From NCBI GenBank assembly GCA_963966185.1, contig CAWZYM010000402.1, positions 235,001-299,000 of the forward strand: 64,000 bases of DNA, given 5' to 3'. The stretch is from Rhabditoides inermis (Eukaryota; Nematoda; Chromadorea; Rhabditida; Rhabditidae). The translations under genes and the position numbers were made by a program. The notes beneath the pieces were generated by a model. That model did not search any database. It was not told the DNA's origin and saw nothing but the letters and a program-made list of their open reading frames with translations. Numbering within the stretch: position 1 is the first letter of the stretch; every line of letters starts with the position of its first letter. Positions 10,827 to 24,017 of the stretch are shown here, piece by piece.

Positions 10827-13800
10827 TTAGGGCCAATGTCTGCGCCGACCGCACTTTGGCAAGGGATCCGTCTTGAAGCGCTTCTCCTCCATGTTGAACT
10901 TGTCCAGAATCTCCGCCAGTCGCTCATCAGTCTCTGAATATGTTACAAATATGAATGAATTAATCAAAAAGCCTTCTCATATGTACTACTCACCGATAAT
11001 AGTGACGCGATAGATGGAGCACTTGCCACCCGTCAGCTCACGGTTGTACTCAATCTAAAAAAAGGTTTCTAGTAAAGTCTGAAGCACGAATCTGCAATCG
11101 ACTCACATTGATTTGGAAGGGCTCGATGTTGAGCTTTTTAGCGAGCTGCGCCTGCAGCTCACCCAGCGAGTAGTTGGAGTGCACTGTCCAGCGGAACGAG
11201 GCCGAGTTGAACTCCCTATATAGATAGATAGGTTTATTACCGATAACATGGAAAAAAAACGCAATTATAAACAAAAAGTGAGCAATACAAACGGCAGGTA
11301 TAAACGGGGTTTCAATGATATTGAACACGAACATAATCACATAGTATTACATGGAAAAGGAAGTGGGGGGAGAGCTCTCTATAGGTTGCGCAATTTGCTA
11401 GGTGGCATGAGATCTAATGTAGAGAGTTGTGATTTGAAGATAGAGGGATCATTGATGGAGATTAGGTCACGAGAAAGCGCATTCCATATTGCGAAGGTTC
11501 TGCTTAAAAAAGTGCTGGTACGGCCTGTGTGATCAAATGATGGAACAATTCTAAATTCATGAGAGCCACGAGTACGAGATGGAATAATTGCAAAAAGACC
11601 ATGATAGTCCAATATAGTTTTCGAGTGGATTACTTTGTGAATGTATGTGACATCATTCAAGAATCGTCTATTTTCGAGAGTTTGAAGATTGAAAAGCTCA
11701 AGGCGTTGAGGATATGATAGGCTGCGCCCGATACGCTGACACACACGACGAGTATAATAGCGTTGTATGCTCTCAATTAGGTTTACAGAAGCAACATCAG
11801 TAGGGTTCCAGAGCTCAGTGCAATATTCTAATTTACAGCGAAAATAGGTTGTGTATGCGGTGATCAGTAGTGTGGGATTTCGTGTTTTGTATGTCCGAAA
11901 AAAATCATTTATAGAATACAGAGTTTGTTGAATTATTTGTTTGAAATGATCACGGAACAATAAGTTATTACTCATGAGAATACCAAGATCCTTTGCAGAA
12001 TCTACTGGTTTGAGAGTTGAGTCGTGGACGATATAAGTGTGCTTTGGATTCCGCTTGCCTACATGCAATATTTGAGTTTTCTCAGTGGATATCTGAAGTC
12101 CCCATGAAGCTGACCATGCTGCGACTATGTCAATGGCTTTTTGGAAAATAGACTTCGCAGAAGTACTGGTAAAATCAAAAGGAAAGTAAATTTTCAAATC
12201 GTCTGCATAAAGCGCATAATAAACGCCATCTGGTAAATTATCAGGAATGTTATCTATGAAAATGTTGAACAGCAAGGGTCCAAGACACGAACCTTGTGGA
12301 ACGCCACAATTAACAGTGCGCGGTGAGGAACGCTTAGATCCAATCATAACATATTGCTTGCGATTTTTGAGAAATTCAATTATCCAGCCAAGAGCATTAC
12401 CGCGAATACCGATAGCGTCAAGTTTCTTGAAAAGAAGGTCATGGTTGATGGTATCAAATGCTTTTTTAAAGTCGAAATAGATGCAATCTATTACGGAACC
12501 AGATGAAATATGCTTGCACCAATTCATATGACATTCAATTAGTTGTGCATTAGTGGATCGATTTTTGCGAAAACCAAATTGTTTTTTGGAGAGTAGGTTG
12601 TGCTTTTCTAAGTATTTTGTAATCTGCTGAACGCATATTCTTTCCATAACTTTAGAGATGCTACATGTGAGAGAAATCGGTCTGTAGTTTGAGACAGATT
12701 CACGTGCGCCTTTTTTGAACAATGGTTTCACCCAAGCTTCTTTCCAAATAGATGGGATTTCTCTGACAGACATGGACATTGCAAAAAGAATCGTCAATGG
12801 AACCGATATGGAAGTTGCCGTACGTTTCAGAAACACGTTGTTAATACCATCTGGAGAAGTGTTATATTTGGAATCAAGTTTGGAAATGATTTTATGAACT
12901 TCGAGAAGGGTAATATCAATCATATCAAGTGAATGTGGTAGTTTAGGCAAGTCAGCACCAGGTGGTGTGATGGAATCGCGATAAACTGATTCAAAATAGT
13001 CAGCAAAGATCTCACATTTGTCCAGCGCATTGTGAATGAAAATATCATCGTGACAAATTGCGCCGATGCCACCATCGGGATGCATTTTATTTCGAACATC
13101 ACGATAGAAAGCTGATTTATTGCCATTAACGATCAATTTAGATTCACGCTTGCAATTCCAAGAAACTATTGCTTTACGTAGGCGACGCTGTGACCTATTA
13201 GAATCGATGGAGTGGGGTCTCGTTGATGAAAGTTTATTGGCTTGTCGCTTCAGCTTAGTTAGATAACGAGGTAATGGGCGGGGGCGTTTGTTAGCTGGAG
13301 CGACAAGCGGAATGTGAGCATCAATTATGTCATGTATGATTTCGTAAAACTTGGATGCAGCTTGTTCAACTGTTTTGCCAATAAAAACACGCGTCCAGCG
13401 AATAGAATCAATAGCATTGTTAATGGTATCCCAGTTTACATTTCTATAGTTTCGTACGAGATCAGGTTTGTGGTGTGCAGACATGTCTTCGACGCGCAAT
13501 ATGAATTCAACTGGCAGATGATCGCAGGTACTGAAGCGATGAAGTATGCGTGTACTAGTTACAAGAGAGGAATTGTCGACAAGTATTATATCGAGAATAT
13601 TTGATTTTATGCCGGTACGTTTAACCATGGTAGGTTTGTTTACCGTTTGAAACATTGAGTGTAAGCAAGCGAAATCCAAGAGCGATTTGTCAAAGGAGTC
13701 AAAAGCACGACCGCATTTCCAATCGATTGAAGGCGCATTAAAATCGCCTAAAACAATATGTGACCTGTTTTCGGAGTCAATAAGTGAGTCTAATTCAGAA

Positions 13801-15839
13801 ACAGTGTATGAACATACGTGTTCCTGTACTTGACCTACCTCAACAGCGCGCACTCCACAGACCCATCGGCAGTGCGCAGACGAATCGTGCGTCCAATTAC
13901 TGCAAAATCGATTAAAACGTGAGAAAAGGAATCCCTCAGAAACGAGGAATGTGTCATCCGCTAGTAGTCAGACAGGGATAACTTTGACATCATCGGGGAT
14001 TCGAACTCGCGCCGCGTCAAGTGTTGAGCGAGAATGCTAACCACTAGATTATTTCGCGTGCTGTGTCTTGCCTCACCGGAGAACGATCCGGCAAGCGGCA
14101 GGTCCTCGACAGTGCGGTGCTTTCTCGTGCCAATCGTGAGCGCCGAGGATTTCTGGAATAAGATAAACAAACATATATCCAAAGCAGGTAATGATGTACA
14201 TACCTGGGTGGCCGCACCGACCGGGCAGAACGGGCGGCTGTCGCGAGAGCACTCGGTCGCCTGAAAAACGTTGCGATGTCGCGCGCTCATTTAGGGTCTA
14301 TGATGTGTACTCACATTCATCTTGAACGGATTGTAGATGAGTGCGGTGGCGCACGTCGCGTTCTCGTGGTTCACGATATCCCAGTCGGCCTCCTGAACTG
14401 TGACTGTTATTGATTGATTGACTGAGATTGGATGAGATCATTCGCTCACTTGAGTGCATGTAAGTGTAGCTAGTTGTGAACAAAATCAAAGTAGTAATCA
14501 ACTAGTTAGTTATAGACAGTCGCACCTCTGGCCTGGAAGTGTTGTTGTCGGGTCGGGTGAGCGCGTAGTAGACCTCGGTCGGCATGCCGAACGCCGCATT
14601 GGCGGTACCGAACTGCGTCTGAAACGCCACCACAATTCTACGAACCTATGTCCTATGTGTGGCGCTTCGCATTGCTGTCCGGACAGGAGACAAGAACCGA
14701 AACTGGTTTGCTCACAGTCGACTGACATTTCGTGATCACAACTACTTTCGTCACGTCAACACTCACGCACATCTACAATCTACATACACCCGCCACTCAC
14801 CAGCTTGACGAATCCGTTGACGGCGCTGCCGTTGAACTTGGCGACCGCGATCGTCTTCGAGCCGTCCATCACAAAGTGACCGCAGTAGATCTGAATCGGG
14901 GAAGTGAAGGGGCAGAGTCGCAAAGAGCGGATAGATGACAAGAGCTGCACACCTCGTTTCCATGCGATGCGAGCAGTGTGCTGCCCAGCACGTTCTCCTT
15001 GCCCGTCACGAGAAGGTCGTTGATCAGCACACTGGAAAATTGGCTAGATTTTTCTAAAGATCAAAACACCTTTTTCCAACGTCTGACCCTCTTGAATTTC
15101 GAAACCACTCGCCATCTTTATTCGATCTATACCGTTTGCGCAAGAGATCAAGGAAAAAAAATTGTTTTTTTGTTACTGTGCACTGGCGAACTTTGCTAAC
15201 GACGCAGTGCCAACCAACCTGCTGTCGTTGTCCTTCTTGGTGACGATGTTCTTGACGGGCGCGAGCCACGTGACGTTCTTCATCGCGCCGATCGTCAGCT
15301 CGCCGCACGGAGGACCGCCTGCAATTTTTTTTCTGAGAAATTTTTCAAATCATTTCACGAACTATGTACATACATCACTATATGTGATATGTACGTGTTG
15401 CACAATGCCAACGCCGAGTGTCATTATCGAACTACAATACGATCCGTCAGACAGAGTGAAAGAATCGCGAATCTCTATGACCCACCGGTGACAGCCATGT
15501 CGACGGGTCGCGCGTGCACCGACACGTCGCTCATCTCGCCCTTCTTGTTCAACACCACCTGCAGTATGATCACAATTATTCCATAGATTGAGGGGCGCCC
15601 ACCTCCGTGTAGTTGTTGGCGGGATACTCGAGAACGACGACGGACGCCATTTGCGGCGCGGACACTGGCGAGTATCTGGAATGATGTGAGGAACTTCACG
15701 TACAAGGTCACATACCTTCTGACGTAGGCGCGCGCCGAGATGGCGCCTGTCGGGAGGTGGGTGAGGTTCGCGCATACCTGAACGATTTCAATCTCACAAA
15801 AATAATACTACAATTGAGAACTACATTGCTCAGTTTTCT

Positions 15840-15879
<40 letters not shown>

Positions 15880-18800
15880 CGAACTCGCCTTGGTCCACTC
15901 CAGATCCACGATCACGGAGCGCATGTCCTTTATCTCGAAGAAGGGCAACACGCCAGACAGCGTCACATCTGAAAAATACGCGAGGAGTGACATCTCCCAT
16001 AAGAATACAAATACAAACCATTTGTGTCGTTCTTTCCCGTGATCACAGCGGCGTCGGGTACAGTGAAGCAGTTGGTGCACTGCTCGAGATACTGCGGACA
16101 ACCCGCTGCGTCTGCCCATTTAGGAGAAATCTGCAAGGATCCATTTAGCAAGCCATATGCAGAGATGCACGCACTTGCACAGTGGCTCTGGTCGGGGTTT
16201 CGTCGAACAGGCTGCGCAAATGACCGGTGAGGTGCACCGTGTCGTCCGTGTCGACGAGGATCAGACTGGAATCGTGAATACAAGACTGTGCTTTGACAGA
16301 AGTCCTCACCGTCCCACGATGGGATGGCTGAAGTGAGCAGTACTGGCGGGGCGCGCAAACTGCGGCCGCAGAGTCACGCACGGACCGTTCGTCACAGCCA
16401 GGGACTGGAAACAGAGTTTAGCCGGGAAACAGGAAAGGTTACTTGTTTCATTGTTCCACCAATACTAACTTACAACAACTTACCTTGAGCATCTGCGTGT
16501 CCGCGCCGAAGATGCTCATCGAGGGGTAGAACTGCTCGAACTTCTCGTGGATCTGGAAGAGTACACTTATTGAGATGTCCGATTTTGAATTTAATATGCA
16601 AACCAACCGTCTCCGTGGCGAGATCGAGACAGTCGTCTCGAATGTGCAGCTCACTCGGTCCAGCCACGCAGCGCACCGGCTCGTACGAGTGCTGCTGAAA
16701 AAGAAACTGTGTGTTTTTCGCCAGCTAACGATGGTGGAAGAATACACTCATTGGCATGTTTAATTTTTTTAAGAAAATTCCTTTGTGAGGTGGACTTGTT
16801 GTTCTCTTGTCATACATTCACAATGCTTTGCTCTCGTGACCAAAATCCAAAGGTGGAAAACGATGAGAAGGACTATGACAGATGTTGTCTTACATTCACC
16901 ATGCTTTGCTCTCACAACCAAGTTGGACTATCGGGAACCCTCGAGAATGGCATGCCTGTGTGAGGTGTACGGTGTGCGCTTTGAGGGCGCGCTGCTCCAC
17001 TGGCACGATGGGCGCGCACGCGAACGGCCGCCCATTCCGGAACAGCTCAAAGTTCACCAGAGAGATGTTCGTGCCGGTCGTGTCTGCAATTGTAGTACAA
17101 TAATGTGATGCAAAAAGCTTCACAATATTTTCCTTGTCCGTGGTGATTAGGATTGCTCTGTGATACGAGAAATGTTCATGTTCATGTCATGTCTAAACGT
17201 GGAGTCCATTTTCAAAGGCCCGGTCATCAATTCATTTTCACTTCTAAGTCACATTTTCGGTGAGCGCATTGTCACACATTACCAGAGAACACATTTTTTT
17301 CCGAAATCGCTCTCTTCAATTACACTTGATCGAGCTAATCGTTCTCGATTCGCGTGATACGCGCCATCAATAACTATGTCTACGTACTCGATAGGGCAAG
17401 TATGGAAGAATGGGGAAGAGAGAGCGCGACTGTTCCATTCTATCAACGAAATGATCGCCGCACTTTCGCTATTGGCAGGTGCAATAGCAGACTGTCACAG
17501 GCGTACTGACGCTATTTGTTTCGCATGACACATTGTACAAAACAGGATGACACGCAAACCTAAGGTGATAGTTGTGCGGCTGTCGATTCCGAGTTCAATT
17601 CCAGTGGTCGCCGAGTTTTGCAGCACGTTGCTGCCATCGCAAGACGCGACAAACGCCCAGTCGATGATCTCCTAGAAGTAGAACAAGATCGGAGGACTCG
17701 GTTCGTGCGTAGCCTCACCTTCTGCGGATCGGTCGCCTCGTAGCGCGGCTGGAAGCGCAGGTCCGGCAGGAGACGAACCTACATAAAATGGATGTGAAAA
17801 ATCTCACACAAGTATGATACCTGGTTCTTGAGAGGAATGATGTGGATGTGTCCGAGAATAGGATCAGCATGGAAGGAGGCATGAAGGAGCGGCTGGCCCG
17901 GCAGGATCACTGTGGCGCAGGCGAACACCTTTAAATTCAGTTTTCATCCCCTCTCTTTCACTTCTTCTCTCTGACGTGTGACGTCACACAAAACTGTATT
18001 TGCCAACTGAAATCGAGGAATACACTCTCGCAAACTTTTGCCGAAACGAGTTGACCTCCCTCTCGATTCTCGTTTTTGCGTCTCTGTTGCGATTAGAGGA
18101 GGTTTCGTTCGGAATTGCAAGAATGGTCACTCTCTCCCTCTCTCTCCCACGACAATAAACATGTTGACGTTGTTGCGGGCCGTTACGCGAATCAAAACGC
18201 GATCTTCGAAGTTGAAATGCAAAAATACCTCATCATCAGTGCCGACGACAATCGTGTGTCCGATTAGGTCGCTCGCTTTCATACGCTTATCCTCGAGCGG
18301 CTGAAACGGTTCTTGATTTGATTATCAATATGAAAGTTACAACTACAAATGCTATACATACCGCAATAGTATTTGTGGCAAACTATCTTCTCTCGCACCT
18401 GATTTCTGATAATGTGCGGGCTCTTCTTCACCCGTCGACAGTTCTCCGTCATCACTGCGCTGTCGTAGGGCGCAGACGACGTGTGCACCGACCATCTAGA
18501 CACGCAATCGCACGACTGTACACATGGAAGTTTACCTGGCTCCGGCCGGCGGTCCCTCCTTGATGTCAAAGTGGATGAGGTACTCATCGTGGCTCACCGG
18601 CGACACCTGCAATCACGTCGATTGCGCCATCGCCTTCCTTCCCCGGTTTTCGCGCGTGTGCTAACGTGATAATGGCTGTCGCATTGATCCAAGGCCGGGA
18701 TCAGCAGTGTCACATTTACGCGCAAAAACACAAACTGTTTGTTCCACCACCCTGCACACATCCAGTCATCCTAGAAGTGAGAAGGAAAAGAGAGAGAGAG

Positions 18801-19002
18801 AGTGCACGGCGGCCGGGCGACCTTGAGCCGCAGCCACCGCAATCACATTTCACTATCATTATCATTAATCGATGCGCTCTCGCGTGTTTAATACCTTGAG
18901 ATAGCCCTTGAGCTGCTCGCCGTGCAGCAGCGTCTGGAACGCGTCGTGATTCGCGGCGACGCACACCAGCGACGTCAACGACGCCAGCCACACTAACAAC
19001 AT
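10827..19002 (-). CDS. Secreted multi-domain Cu/Zn-SOD-like repeat protein
   Basis: About 28 short exons run from ATG at 19002 (behind TTTCAGGCG) to TAA at 10827-10829. The protein opens with a signal peptide (MLLVWLASLTSLVCVAA) and contains diverged SOD-fold repeats recognisable by segments such as SDLIGHTIVVGTDDEVFACA (about 18240 and 17920), NHENATCATALIYNPFKMN (about 14360), VEDLPLAGSFSG (about 14090) and VIGRTIRLRTADGSVECALL (about 13870). These resemble the GDLSG and GRSIVIH...CA blocks of SOD. The metal-binding His pattern of active SOD is not evident, so enzymatic activity is doubtful. The C-terminus is basic (KCGRRRHWP). One intron (13838 to about 11220) is filled by a LINE and splicing across it stays in frame. 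Secretion and SOD-like fold are well supported; its role is unknown. Confidence 0.8.
11221..13838 (-). mobile_element. 5'-truncated non-LTR retrotransposon (CR1/jockey-like LINE) in an intron
   Basis: An open frame of 824 codons (11379-13853 on the minus strand, its first few codons being host exon) encodes the C-terminal part of an apurinic-type endonuclease (VLGDFNAPSIDW, later STCDHLPVEFIL). A reverse transcriptase follows, with the blocks FDFKKAFDTINHDLL, GVPQGSCLGPLLFNIFI and YALYADDLKIY. The N-terminal half of the endonuclease and any ORF1 are missing, so the copy is 5'-truncated. About 160 bases of 3' UTR follow the stop, ending in an imperfect TCTA tail (CCTATCTATCTATATAG). The absence of stops suggests a fairly recent insertion. 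It lies in the same orientation as the host gene. Confidence 0.9.
13975..14060 (-). repeat. Degenerate tRNA-like sequence in an intron
   Basis: On the minus strand there is an A-box-like TAGTGGTTAGC and a perfect-looking B box (GAGTTCGAATCCCCG) at tRNA spacing. Only two of five T-stem pairs form and there is no pairing acceptor stem. It is best read as a tRNA pseudogene or SINE head in the SOD-repeat gene. Confidence 0.5.
15843..15876. repeat. (GA)n microsatellite
   Basis: About 16 GA units on the plus strand, in an intron of the SOD-repeat gene. Confidence 0.95.
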
Positions 19003-19683
19003 CGCCTGAAACGAGCCGCTCAAGCTGCGGAGAAGCGCGACACACGTGATAATGAGAGGATATGGATACTGGTTCGATTAGAGGAGACGGGTTGCATACT
19101 GGCGCTAGCGACACAGCTGATTCGGACACAGCGCGGGGCAGAAGGGGAGGAGAGGGGCGTGGCCGGCGCTAGCAGCGGGTGGGAGACAGGGAGCGATCTT
19201 GATTCTTGAAGTGATTCACTGCCGAGCGAAAGTAGTGAGAGAGAAAATGGAAAGTGTACTCTTCGTGTGGAAGAACATGCGAATAGGAGCGCGAGCATTT
19301 TTATCCGCACACATGAGACGCGGGGACGTTAACACGTAATCGGTTGTGATGAGTTGGTTTGTATTGACACGTGATATCGTAACGACGCGTTCCTGTAAGT
19401 CTTACCGTTATTAATTCTTTTAAACAAAAATAATAATAAAAACATTTTTTAAAGAATAGTATTTGGAATCTCTTTTGACAAATGTCATTAAATTTGCAAT
19501 GATAAATGAAAAAAAGTCTGAGAATTGATTGAAGAAAACCTGTTACTGCAACAAAATGTACGTATTGGTTGGTGTACAGTTAAATGGTGTTGTGTATCGC
19601 TTTTGAAAACATTTTCAGAAAGACTTGATGTTGTTACTCATATATATCTTTATGGGTAGTCTATTCATATCTATGAATGAAAT
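19003..19683. other. Intergenic spacer, SOD-repeat promoter and vitellogenin 2 3' flank
   Basis: About 680 bases. The part near 19003-19300 is the upstream region of the SOD-repeat gene; 19400-19680 is AT-rich and lies downstream of vitellogenin 2. No exon, RNA gene or element was recognised. Confidence 0.5.
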
Positions 19684-22600
19684 TTAGAATGCGACGCAGG
19701 TCTTGGGCACGCGGACGGTCTTGATGAGAGACTCGGTGCGGTCAGACAGGTCAAGGACCTCACGGCGAGCCTCGCGGATGAGACGGTGAGCCTCGACGGA
19801 AGAACGCTCCATGCAGAAGAAACGGACCTGAACATCACTGTCACACGAGTGGTTGTGAACGATCTCACCTTGATGGTCTTTTCCTCATCGATCACGGTGT
19901 TCTTCTCGCAGACGGGAACAGGCTGAAGAGAGAAGCAAACCTCGTCCTTCATCTCGCGCACAAGAGTCTTCTCCATGGGGACTGAAAGAAAGATGAATGA
20001 GGAGACATAAGACAAGCACTCACTGGTCTCGTCATAGTCGTTCTCCTCGGAGTCGCGGATGATCTTCTTCTCCTTCTTCACGAACTCGTACTCTTCCTCG
20101 GTCTCCTCCCAAAGGTTTTCCTCCTCACGAATCATCTCCTCCTCCTCCTCGAGCTCGTACTCCTCCTTCTCCAGCTGGTAGATCTTCTCCATCTTCTCGT
20201 CGCGGCACTCCTTTTTCTCGACGATGAAGCTGCGGTGGAACTCCTCGAGGTCGTCGGTCTCAGTGTTGTCGGCGCGGATGAACTCGTTGGTCATGTCTCC
20301 GTCGTAGTGTCCGCACAGACCGCACAGCTGTCCCTGCATCTCCCATCCAAGAAGAGTCTTCACAGTCTTTCCGCAGAACTCGACAGTCACAAGAGCGGAA
20401 GAGATGACAATCTTGTTCTCCTCCTCGAAGATTCCGTAGTTCTCATACGAGCGCATGCTGATCTTCTCTCCGTCGACGTAGACGACAAACTCTCCGTTCT
20501 TCTTCTCAACCTCGATCTCTTTCTCGGTGTCGATGATCTTGACCATCTTGTAGTCACCGACGGTCTTCTTGACGAGCACGGCAAAGCGGGGCTTGTCGGA
20601 ACAGTCCTTGGCGAGCACCTGATAGCACTTGCTGAGGGGGGTGCGGAAGATGACGTCATCGAAGGTGGAGACGCGGGAGTCCTTGAGGAGGCACGAGTCC
20701 ATCTCGGGGAGGGCAGCCTGCTCGAGGAGGATCATCTTCCTCTCAGGGGTCTCCAGCTTGGCAGCGACGCGCTCGTTTGAGTACTTGATGTGGAAGAGCA
20801 CCTTGTTCTCAGCGTTCTTCATCGGCAGCATCTCGATCATGGGGTAGGTGTTGATGTAGTTGATGAGGCGGGCAAACAGCAGCTCGTACTTGGACTCGAT
20901 GTCGTAGTTGACAAGAGACTTGATCTCCTGGCGTCCGAGCACAGACTCGATCTTGATCATCGAGCGCAGCAGCTCGAACTTGCCGTTGTTGAGGAGGAGG
21001 TTGTTGCGGAGGGTCTGGGTGAGGTGAGCCTTGATGATCTGGCGGTCCTCGTGGCGGACAAGCATCTCAAAGTGCTGCACAAGCGAGTTAAAGAGGTAGT
21101 CGATGGTGATTTCGATCATCTTCTTCTCCTCAGCCTTGATGGTGACGAGGAAGCGGGAGACGAGCGGGGTCTTGTTCCACTCTCCAATCTGGACGAGCTT
21201 CTTGTCCATCTTGATCGACAGCATCTTCTCCTCCTTCTGCTCACGCACCATCTGGATCTGGTAGTACTCGGGAACCTCAGCGGTCTTCTCCAAAAGGATC
21301 TCCATCACATTGTCGTGTCCGCGGACCTTCATCTTGAGCTCGTTTCCGTAGACGCGGTTGAAGTTGAAGACGTTGCGGATGATGGTCTTCTGCTCCTCAA
21401 CAAGCTTCTCGGAGATCATCTCATTAATGGAGCGGATGTAGTTGTACGGGCGCATCTCGACGAGGAACACGGGCTTCTTGTCGAGCTTCTCGGTGAAGAG
21501 CTTGATGCGAATCTGGTTGTGTCCGTCAACAGCAACAGTGTAGCGGACAGGTAGATGAATGCGGATGTTTTTGACCATCCTGTGTCCGGAAACGACGAAC
21601 GGGTACTCGACACGAAGGGAACGGATCAGCATAGCCGAGAACATCTTCTCTCCGTCAAACTCGACAGCAAGCTTGTTGTTTTTATAGAAGAACGATCCCT
21701 TGATTCCAGCGACCAGAGGGGTCTTCTCGGTGTAGACAAGGGGAAGTCCGAGAATGGTCGGCACACGGTACATGTGGTCGTGGACAAAGGTAGCCCAGAA
21801 GAAAGACATGGTCTTCTTCAGCTCGGAGACGCGGGGAAGAGTGCGGAAGAAAGAGGTGATCTCCTCCAGAGGAAGAACGGCGTAGTTCATTCCCTTGTAG
21901 GTGAGGAAGAGGTAGACGGAAGGACGCAGAGTGGAGGCGCGGCGGGGAACGACTCCCATCTCGGAGGCGAGCGAACGCAGCTTCTCGGCGGTCTGCACGG
22001 GAAGGGTCTTGATGAGGGTGTAGACGAGCTGCTCGAGGTTCTCCTGGCGCATGCGCACCTCCAAGAGCTTCTCGTGCATGCGGGTTCCGAACACGTTCTC
22101 GAGGGTCAGCATCATCTCCTTGGGCAGGAATCCGGTCTTTGTGGTCAGGTGCTGGAAGATGGCTCCGAGGGAGATCTCCTTGTTGAAAACGCGAGCAAAA
22201 CGGGTGGTGAAGGTCTTGCGAGGGCGGAGAAGTCCGCGCACATACTCGAAGCGCTCCTCGTTCTTGAGCAGGGAGAGAGTGTAGGTGTAGAAGTGCATGT
22301 CCTTCTCAGAGTTGAGAAGGTTGACGATCTGGATGAGGTGAGTGTTGTCGAGGGTCTCGACCGAGAGAAGAACGCGGACGGCGATCGAGCGGATCTCGGG
22401 CAGCTGACGGCGGTCCTTGATGAGGGGCATCAAAAGAGAGACAAGCTTGCGGGGAACGGTGTAGCGGAGCGAGATAAGAGCCTCAACGGCCTCGGTCCTC
22501 ACAAGCACAGACTCGTCGGAGTGGATGAGCTTCTCCAGGGGGAAGACGACCATGTCGAATCCAGCGTTGGCGAGCATCTTCACGATGACGACCTTCTCAG

Positions 22601-24017
22601 CGTCGGTGTCGCAGGCGACAAGCTCCTTCTCCATCTTCTTGACCCACTTCATCTTGATCTCCCTCTCGCAGTGCTCAAAGCAGACAGCGCGCATGAGGGA
22701 TCCGGTGGAGAGGAGGGCGGCCTGGCGAAGAGCCTTGTGCTCGGAGACAGACTCGATCAGCTCCCACATCTTCTGCACAAGCATCTCAGACGGGTAGCGG
22801 GTCTCGGCGATGTGCTGGATGAGAGAGTACATCGCCCACTTGTCCACGCGGTCAGCCATCATCTCCTCGAGCATGTACTCGACAGTGTAGCGGGTTCCAG
22901 CAAGCACGAGGGCGCGGTGGAACAGCGTGTCACGGATCGTCTTCTTCTCGATCTGCTCGTGGATAGACTGCAGCTGCTCGATGGTGCACAGACGAAGCAC
23001 GGGGATCACGCGGACGAGCGACTCCTCGGTCTCCTCAAGGAGGGACAGGGCAACGCTGACAATGTCCTCGTACTGGACGGGCGACTCCTGGAGGAAGGTC
23101 ATGTCTCCCTTCTTGTACAGTTTCTCCTCCAGCATCTCCAGCTTGTCGGAGTAGACCAGGTCGGTCTTGCGCATCTCACGGGGCAGAGTGATGTGGGTGT
23201 TGAGGGTGGTCTTCTTCTCGAGAGTCATCAGGATCTCAGTGCGCATCTCCTCGGTCGAGTAGACGGCCTTGGACTCGACGAGGTGAGGCAGGCGGGCGTC
23301 CTTCTCAATCAGCATCTTCTGCTCGGAGAGACGGGCGATGAGGGGCAGGCGCTGCTGGTCGCGGATCAGCGGGGTGGAGAAGCGGAGACCGCGCAGGGTC
23401 GGCTTCGTCTCGCACTGGGTGTAGTCGATCGCCTTCACCATCTCGAACTGCTCCTCGGTCGGCAGCACGGTGTAAGTCGTGTTGCACACTCCCTCCACGT
23501 TCTTCTGAAAGAGACAGAGGTATTGATGTTATAGATATTTAAATAAACTGACCTCGGTGAGGTAGTAGTCGAAAGCCTGGTCGAGCTGCTTGTCGATCTT
23601 GTGCATGTTCATGTGGAACATGTTGACGATGGCCTTCTTAATGTTCTCGGTCCAGACGGGCTCGTCATGGGCGAACTCGATGGAGGAGACGACTCCGTGC
23701 TTGTAGTGGAAGCGGATCGGGAGGAGGAGAGCCTGGCGGGTGTTCTCGGGCAGCTCGAGCTCGTCGAGCCTCTCGATCGGGGCGACCTGGCCGGCGGGCA
23801 GAGAGAGCGAGTGCGCGAACTGCACCTCGGAAAGCTGCAGCAGCACGTGCTCCTTGTCTATCTTGGCGGAGACGAGAGCGCGGATGGTGGTCGCCGATCC
23901 GGGCTGGGCAGGCAGGTACGACACCGTCTGGGCGGAGAAGCGGTACTGCAGGGTGGGCAGATGGGTGGGCAGCGCGGCCGCGAGGGTCACAAGGCCGAGG
24001 AGAGCCAGCAGCTTCAT
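19684..24017 (-). CDS. vit: Vitellogenin, minus-strand copy
   Basis: Exons 24017-23553, 23504-20024, 19981-19869 and 19827-19684 have the same structure as the plus-strand copy and join to 1400 residues. Signal peptide, lipid-transport region, VWD domain with CGLCG and acidic linker are all present. Compared with the partner it lacks one Glu near the EEHCE/EHCE position and three residues in the acidic linker. Scattered substitutions occur over the first about 640 residues, then some 26 differences in about 150 residues (DNA about 21110-21560). After that there is no difference over about 290 residues through the VWD domain. Intron 1 lacks the (TA)n tract. Flanking DNA is not shared with the other copy. 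Confidence 0.97.
19684..24017 (-). repeat. Right arm of the vitellogenin inverted repeat
   Basis: Mirror image of 3555-7914, separated by an 11.8 kb loop carrying the aminopeptidase and SOD-repeat genes. Confidence 0.95.

Noticed and set aside
10711..14060. Functional tRNA genes
   Set aside because: A- and B-box words are present but acceptor and T stems do not pair.
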